32,998 nucleotides of DNA from the NCBI GenBank assembly GCA_002171655.1, contig NHEC01000028.1, positions 1-32,998 on the forward strand, given 5' to 3'. Origin of the DNA: Planctomycetes bacterium TMED75 (lineage in GTDB: Bacteria; Planctomycetota; Phycisphaerae; Phycisphaerales; SM1A02). The position numbers were made by a program, and so were the translations under genes. The notes beneath the pieces were generated by a model. It was not told where the DNA came from. It did no database searches and saw only the letters and a program-made list of their open reading frames with translations. Shown piece after piece: positions 29,641 through 32,998 of the stretch. The first letter of the stretch is position 1, and each line of letters starts with the position of its first letter.

Positions 29641-30817
29641 CGGTGGCGCTGGTGGCGCGGATCGCGTCCAGAATCCGATCCCCGGCTCGCCGCGCGCCCG
29701 CGATGTTTCGCGATACCGGACCCAGTTCGAGTTCCGCAAGTGGGCCCGAAACGAAGATCCGTGGGTGCCAGCGAAGCGAGGTATCGACGATCGGGTACCC
29801 GCAGCCAGAACACGGAAGCGACGCCGAGGTGATCAACTCATCGATCATCGATCCGCCGGGACGCTGGGAGTCGAAGCCCGTCGCCAGGAGCACGCGATCT
29901 GCGCAGACCGTGGCGTCGGTCGAGAGTGCGACCTCGAGACGATCGCTCGTCGAGGCGAGCTGAGTGACTTCAGCTTCATGCCACTGAATCCGATTACGAG
30001 TGATCGCTCTGCGCAGTGCACGTCCGATTTCGGGAGACACCGACCCGGTGTGCCGGGCATCCGTGATCAGGCCCCGTCGATGATCGAAATCCAACTCTCG
30101 GCTGAACACGTTCGTGTACTTCCACGCGAGCCAGCCGGGATCGCTGTCGAACTGGTGCTGGCGAAGAGTATGTCGTGAGACGAGATGAACATCATGGCCT
30201 TCTTCGAGGAGCCGCAACACCACGTGCCCTGCGGAGATTCCCCCGCCGATCACCACCACGGTTTCACTTGATGTGGGCCACCCATCGAATCCCGGATCAA
30301 AGACATGGTGGACACGCTGATTGCACCGTGGCGCCCAATCGGGCCAGTGCGGCTGATCGCTTGCACCGATCGCCAACACCAGGTTCTTTGCTTCGAGTTC
30401 CTTCCCATCGACAAGCCGGACCGAGACACGATCGCAGTCGACGGAACACGACACCGCCTGATTGCTGATGTGAAGGTCCGCAAGACCATAGATCTCCTCC
30501 ACCTCATCGCAGTGTGTGTTGAAGAGTTCCAGTGATGGCCTTTCGAACGGAAGGGCGAAGCGGCTGCTCCGTTCACGCTTGTGCTTGCGTGCAAAGCGTT
30601 GGAGTGCCCCATGCTCGATTCCGAGGTGGTGCACCGATGGTGAGCGTAAATGCGACATCCCGGTGGCCTCGGTACAGCTTCGCCAGCGTGCCAACAGTCG
30701 GTCGCCCGGATCGACGATCCGAAGCCGTTCGGGTGAGATGTGTGCATCACCGAGGAGGCGAGCGGCAATGTGCACACCGTGAATTCCGCCACCAATGATC
30801 AGCCAGTCCAGAGTCAT
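29633..30817 (-). CDS. FAD/NAD(P)H-dependent oxidoreductase, SidA/flavin-monooxygenase-like
   Basis: 394 residues from ATG 30817 (MTLDWLIIGGG); a longer frame to 31009 runs through the neighbouring FmdB-like gene and is rejected. Two dinucleotide-binding motifs are seen: LIIGGGIHGVHIA (6-18) for FAD, and VVVIGGGISAGHVVLRLLEE (near 180-200) for NAD(P)H. Between them is LEAKNLVLAIGASDQPHWP and near the C-terminus RVLLATGFDSQRPGGSM, the 'ATG' block of flavin-containing monooxygenases and ornithine N-hydroxylase-like enzymes. The pattern HLRSPSVHHLG after the first domain is also found in such proteins. It probably oxidises a small organic substrate or acts as a reductase; the substrate is not indicated. 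The FmdB-like gene ends 7 bases upstream, so the two are probably co-transcribed. Confidence 0.75.
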   Translation of the reverse strand: MTLDWLIIGGGIHGVHIAARLLGDAHISPERLRIVDPGDRLLARWRSCTEATGMSHLRSPSVHHLGIEHGALQRFARKHKRERSSRFALPFERPSLELFNTHCDEVEEIYGLADLHISNQAVSCSVDCDRVSVRLVDGKELEAKNLVLAIGASDQPHWPDWAPRCNQRVHHVFDPGFDGWPTSSETVVVIGGGISAGHVVLRLLEEGHDVHLVSRHTLRQHQFDSDPGWLAWKYTNVFSRELDFDHRRGLITDARHTGSVSPEIGRALRRAITRNRIQWHEAEVTQLASTSDRLEVALSTDATVCADRVLLATGFDSQRPGGSMIDELITSASLPCSGCGYPIVDTSLRWHPRIFVSGPLAELELGPVSRNIAGARRAGDRILDAIRATSATVN

Positions 30818-30824
30818 GATCAGG

Positions 30825-31127
30825 TCAACAGCAGTCACACCCGGAGCCGGAACAGCATCCACCGCCGCCGATCCCAAGGGCCTTACCGGATCTGGGGGGC
30901 AGCACATGCCCAGTCCCGAGCAACCGCTCGACCGGCGACTCTGGTTTCGTTTGACCGACGTCCACCGAGGCCAGGTCGCACAGTTCACCCCAGGTCGAGA
31001 TGCGAACACTCATGGCGTGGAATACGCTGACTTCGTGACCGTTCTCCGGACAGATGTAGTCGTAGGTGGGTATCTGCAAACCTCCATGGTGCGAGTGCTC
31101 AGGCCGGTTGCTTCGAAACAGCCTCAT
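30825..31127 (-). CDS. FmdB-like small protein with Cys-rich tail
   Basis: Up to 100 residues if started at ATG 31127. The conserved part begins PTYDYICPENGHEVSVFHAM and continues STWGELCDLASVDVG and SPVERLLG, matching the divergent FmdB-like family found in planctomycetes ('MPTYDY...GH...', '...TWGELC', '..VxRLL'). The canonical two CxxC pairs are not both kept (CPENGH, then one Cys at WGELC). The C-terminus is GGGGCCSGSGCDCC, which could bind metal. Family members normally start at Met-Pro-Thr-Tyr; here the codon at that point is ATA (31071-31073), 7 bases after GGAGG (complement of 31081-31085). The true start is therefore either this ATA, the TTG two codons before it, or the ATG at 31127, which overlaps the stop of a small upstream ORF. 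Confidence 0.6.
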   Translation of the reverse strand: MRLFRSNRPEHSHHGGLQIPTYDYICPENGHEVSVFHAMSVRISTWGELCDLASVDVGQTKPESPVERLLGTGHVLPPRSGKALGIGGGGCCSGSGCDCC

Positions 31128-31315
31128 GGCGTTTCCCGCTTTGCCAGCCGGTTACAGAGACTATCAACAATAGGTTGCCATTTGATTGGGGGCAAGTTCC
31201 GACCGGTTGAATCCCGGAGTTCATCCAATGTCGCATCGGTCGGGTGGACTTGAGAATGGCTCCTGAACGAGGTCAGCTTGACGCATTGTCGCCAAAGAGC
31301 CCTCGAATCAATCAT
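31124..31315 (-). CDS. Hypothetical small protein
   Basis: A 63-residue open frame, mostly polar, with ATLDELRDSTGRNLPPIKWQ and a basic C-terminus NRLAKRETP. Its stop overlaps the upstream-most ATG of the FmdB-like gene as ATGA, the arrangement used for translational coupling elsewhere in this window. No Shine-Dalgarno or family was recognised. It could be a real leader gene of the FmdB-like/flavoprotein pair or a chance frame. Confidence 0.3.
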   Translation of the reverse strand: MIDSRALWRQCVKLTSFRSHSQVHPTDATLDELRDSTGRNLPPIKWQPIVDSLCNRLAKRETP

Positions 31316-31430
31316 GGGATTGATGCACCCACACCCTGGGACGCAAACCTGAACAGGACCAGAAACACATCAATGCTGACTCAAAGAAGAACGTTCAGGA
31401 TGACCGCGACCCGAGGACGCTCATGGTTGT

Positions 31431-31559
31431 TCAAGCCATGACTGAGCAGGCTGGTTTGACCCGCGCCGGGTTGACCAGTCCGGTCCATTCCGCCCCCGAA
31501 CGACTCTTCACCAGAACCAGAACCGCCGCAAAGGCCGCAGTCAAGAGGTACTTTTTCAT
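31431..31559 (-). CDS. Hypothetical small secreted or membrane peptide
   Basis: 42 residues from ATG 31559: MKKYLLTAAFAAVLVLV is a good signal peptide or single membrane helix, followed by a short basic tail ending PARVKPACSVMA. Upstream ATGs at 31568 and 31640 are in frame but give a less typical N-terminus. No clear Shine-Dalgarno. The function is unknown. Confidence 0.35.
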   Translation of the reverse strand: MKKYLLTAAFAAVLVLVKSRSGAEWTGLVNPARVKPACSVMA

Positions 31560-31640
31560 CAGAAGCATGAGATGAGACTCACTGCTCGGAAACAGAAGTG
31601 CTGAAGATATTTCTTGTGAAATTACAAGCCACTCATTCAC

Positions 31641-31949
31641 TGGAATTTAGATGACGTTGCATTGGCCCATTCGCGGTGCCCCTGAGTGGATTCAAACAAA
31701 TGTATGGGGCGCTGTTCGAGCGGACAGGGGGATGCAACCAGGCTCGAGGAAGTGATCGGTTGTTCAAGAACTCCTGAGGATCTCTAACACCCCCCACAAC
31801 CTGAGATCTTTCCTATACAGTGCCCGACCCTATCTATGGGGATTTGGAGAAGGGTTTCCTGCCCGAAGCCCTCTCCGGGAATGCACGAGTACCAAGTACC
31901 TTTCCGAAACAATGAAACTACCTTATTGAAAGTTCAGGAGATAAGACCA
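31641..31949 (+). other. Leader/intergenic region upstream of the NTF2-like lipoprotein
   Basis: No convincing gene. A possible promoter is TTGTTC (31760-31765), 17 bases, then TCTAAC (31783-31788), which would give a leader of about 155 bases; a TATACA at about 31814 is an alternative -10 without a good -35. An open frame runs into the lipoprotein gene from 31836 but has no ribosome binding site. No riboswitch-like structure was recognised. Confidence 0.3.
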
Positions 31950-32531
31950 ATGAGAAACAAGACTCTTCTTTCCGTTTCAGTTCTTGCGGCATCCATGGCA
32001 TCTCTGCTGCTTGCGGGCTGCGCCAACAACCAGCACACCGGTGGTCATGGAGCAAGCGGATCCCACGGACCTATCTCGAAGGCTGAAGTCATGGCTGCAC
32101 AGAAGGAATGGGGCGATGGCATCGTCGACATTTCACGCGTCTACGCCAAGACCGGTGACGCCAAGGCCCGAGCAACCGAGCACATCAAGTCGCTCTATGC
32201 CTACGGCAACACCATCGTCCTCTTCAAGCCGACGCTTGCTTCCGAGAAGCAGTTCCGAGGCGACTTCGACGGTGCACTGTCGTACTTCATCGGCCGTGAA
32301 GGAACCGAAGACACCGGGTTCGCAATCAGTGGATGGACCAACGTCCGCTTTGAAAACGAAGGCGTCTACTCCGGCAGCGATCTGGCCATGGCAATGGGAA
32401 ATTACTTCTTCACCGGTCCTGACGGCTCGGAGACCAAGGTCGAATACTCCTTCGGCTACGTCCGTGGTCCTGACGGCAAGCTCCAGATCATGCTGCAGCA
32501 CTCCTCGGTGCCCTACGGCTCCTGGAAGTAA
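31950..32531 (+). CDS. Lipoprotein with SnoaL/CaMKII-association-like (NTF2-fold) domain
   Basis: 193 residues from ATG 31950, with CAGGAG (31935-31940) 9 bases upstream. The longer open frame from 31836 has no such site. Residues 1-23 are a lipoprotein signal with a textbook lipobox L21-A22-G23-C24. The mature domain contains AAQKEWGDGIVDISRVYAKT, IVLFKPTLASEKQFRGDFDG, ALSYFIGR, ISGWTNVRFENEGVYSGSDL, AMAMGNYFFTGPDGSETKVE and a closing strand LQIMLQHSSVPY. This is a conserved stand-alone family with the cone-shaped NTF2/SnoaL-like fold, related to the CaMKII association domain. Members are often periplasmic or secreted and of unknown activity. A strong intrinsic terminator follows (32617-32659), so it is transcribed alone. 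Confidence 0.8.
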   Translation: MRNKTLLSVSVLAASMASLLLAGCANNQHTGGHGASGSHGPISKAEVMAAQKEWGDGIVDISRVYAKTGDAKARATEHIKSLYAYGNTIVLFKPTLASEKQFRGDFDGALSYFIGREGTEDTGFAISGWTNVRFENEGVYSGSDLAMAMGNYFFTGPDGSETKVEYSFGYVRGPDGKLQIMLQHSSVPYGSWK

Positions 32532-32616
32532 GTTCCATCCACTCGACCGGGAGCTTCTTGTCCCTTGGTCGAACAGATCGGTTCCGCCTTCGGCGGGGTT
32601 CCGATGAATCAGACTC

Positions 32617-32659
32617 ATGAACCCCTGGCGCACCCAAGACGCCAGGGGTTCATTTATTT
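32617..32659 (+). terminator. Intrinsic terminator of the NTF2-like lipoprotein gene
   Basis: ATGAACCCCTGGCG (32617-32630) and CGCCAGGGGTTCAT (32640-32653) form a perfect 14-bp stem with a 9-base loop, followed by TTTATTT (32653-32659). It lies 85 bases after the stop at 32531. A smaller hairpin, CCGCC-TTC-GGCGG, lies just before it at 32585-32597. Confidence 0.9.
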
Positions 32660-32809
32660 CTGAATCGAGTGTTCGAACCGGCGAGGGCTGGGTGGTCGCA
32701 AATGGATTTTCGCTTTGATTTGTTGGATACCCGTTCCATAATGAGGAACCGCACCCAGCTTTGAGAGCTGATCACAGAATTGAGAACTCGAACGTGAGAA
32801 AGAAGACCC

Positions 32810-32998
32810 ATGTTGAGACATACGCTTGTCTGCACTGCGCTGCTTCTTGGCCATCATGCCTGGGCTTCGAACCCCGTGAACGGGGTGGAAGAGCACCTGA
32901 CAGGCGAAGTCACTCTGAATTCCAACCCAGTGGCCAAGGCGGAAGTGACGCTCTTCAAGAGCGGTCCGATCCGGCGAGAGGGTGCGATACCACTCGCG
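32810..32998 (+). CDS. Secreted protein, N-terminal part (cut by window edge)
   Basis: 63 codons open to the right edge from ATG 32810. The N-terminus MLRHTLVCTALLLGHHAWAS is a signal peptide with likely cleavage after AWA. The mature part (HLTGEVTLNSNPVAKAEVTL) resembles the start of a carboxypeptidase regulatory-like (Ig-like) domain, whose consensus is 'G.V.d..G.pv.gA.V.l'. The upstream GAGAAAGAAG is only a weak ribosome binding site. The remainder of the gene lies outside the window, so no function can be assigned. Confidence 0.6.
   Translation, partial: MLRHTLVCTALLLGHHAWASNPVNGVEEHLTGEVTLNSNPVAKAEVTLFKSGPIRREGAIPLA

Noticed and set aside
1-32998. CRISPR arrays, tRNA or rRNA genes, insertion sequences and prophage genes
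   Set aside because: I looked for regularly spaced repeats, cloverleaf-like stretches, transposase motifs and phage structural genes on both strands and found nothing supportable.

Overview
The window comes from a moderately GC-rich Gram-negative bacterium, most likely a planctomycete of the Phycisphaerae type. The best clue is that three predicted secreted proteins carry dockerin-like tandem calcium motifs of the form DxNGDGxVxGADLxxLLxxWG, typical of that group. Several signal peptides, lipoproteins, a LolA-like carrier and a beta-barrel protein point to an outer membrane. Assignments rest on reading motifs in translated sequence; no database search was run.

Layout. 1-3700: the 5' part of a ZIP metal transporter (minus), a cupin gene broken by two in-frame stops, a mini zinc-ribbon membrane protein, a secreted dockerin protein (minus) and a lipoprotein with an allene-oxide-cyclase-like C-terminus. 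3786-18403: the main feature, a pigment-type gene cluster. A UbiE-like methyltransferase (minus) diverges from a tight plus-strand operon (4608-16291): acyl carrier protein, FabZ-like dehydratase, LolA-like carrier, LpxL-like acyltransferase, a fused ketosynthase-chain length factor, a chorismatase of the FkbO/Hyg5/XanB2 type, a flavin halogenase-like enzyme, an aryl-acid AMP ligase, a LolB-like lipoprotein and an MMPL/RND exporter. A NodB polysaccharide deacetylase follows and overlaps tail to tail with a GT2-DUF2062 glycosyltransferase. 18716-24271: a dockerin-phosphoesterase-CBM6 protein, a frameshifted propeller remnant, a dockerin-bearing serine hydrolase with a class A beta-lactamase-like domain, and a multi-pass membrane protein. 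24425-32998: a CBM9/DUF5916-type barrel protein, D-lactate dehydrogenase, small membrane ORFs, a flavoprotein with an FmdB-like partner, an NTF2-like lipoprotein with a classic terminator, and the start of another secreted protein.

How the cluster probably works (inference): the chorismatase makes hydroxybenzoate from chorismate; the AMP ligase loads it on the carrier protein; the fused KS-CLF extends it with malonyl units; a ketoreductase encoded elsewhere and the local dehydratase make the conjugated polyene. The halogenase-like enzyme and methyltransferase may decorate the aryl head. The acyltransferase would attach the chain to a lipid, and the LolA-like, LolB-like and MMPL proteins would move it to the outer membrane. 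This matches aryl polyene/xanthomonadin logic, with an unusual KS-CLF fusion and no ketoreductase, thioesterase or second carrier protein in the window.
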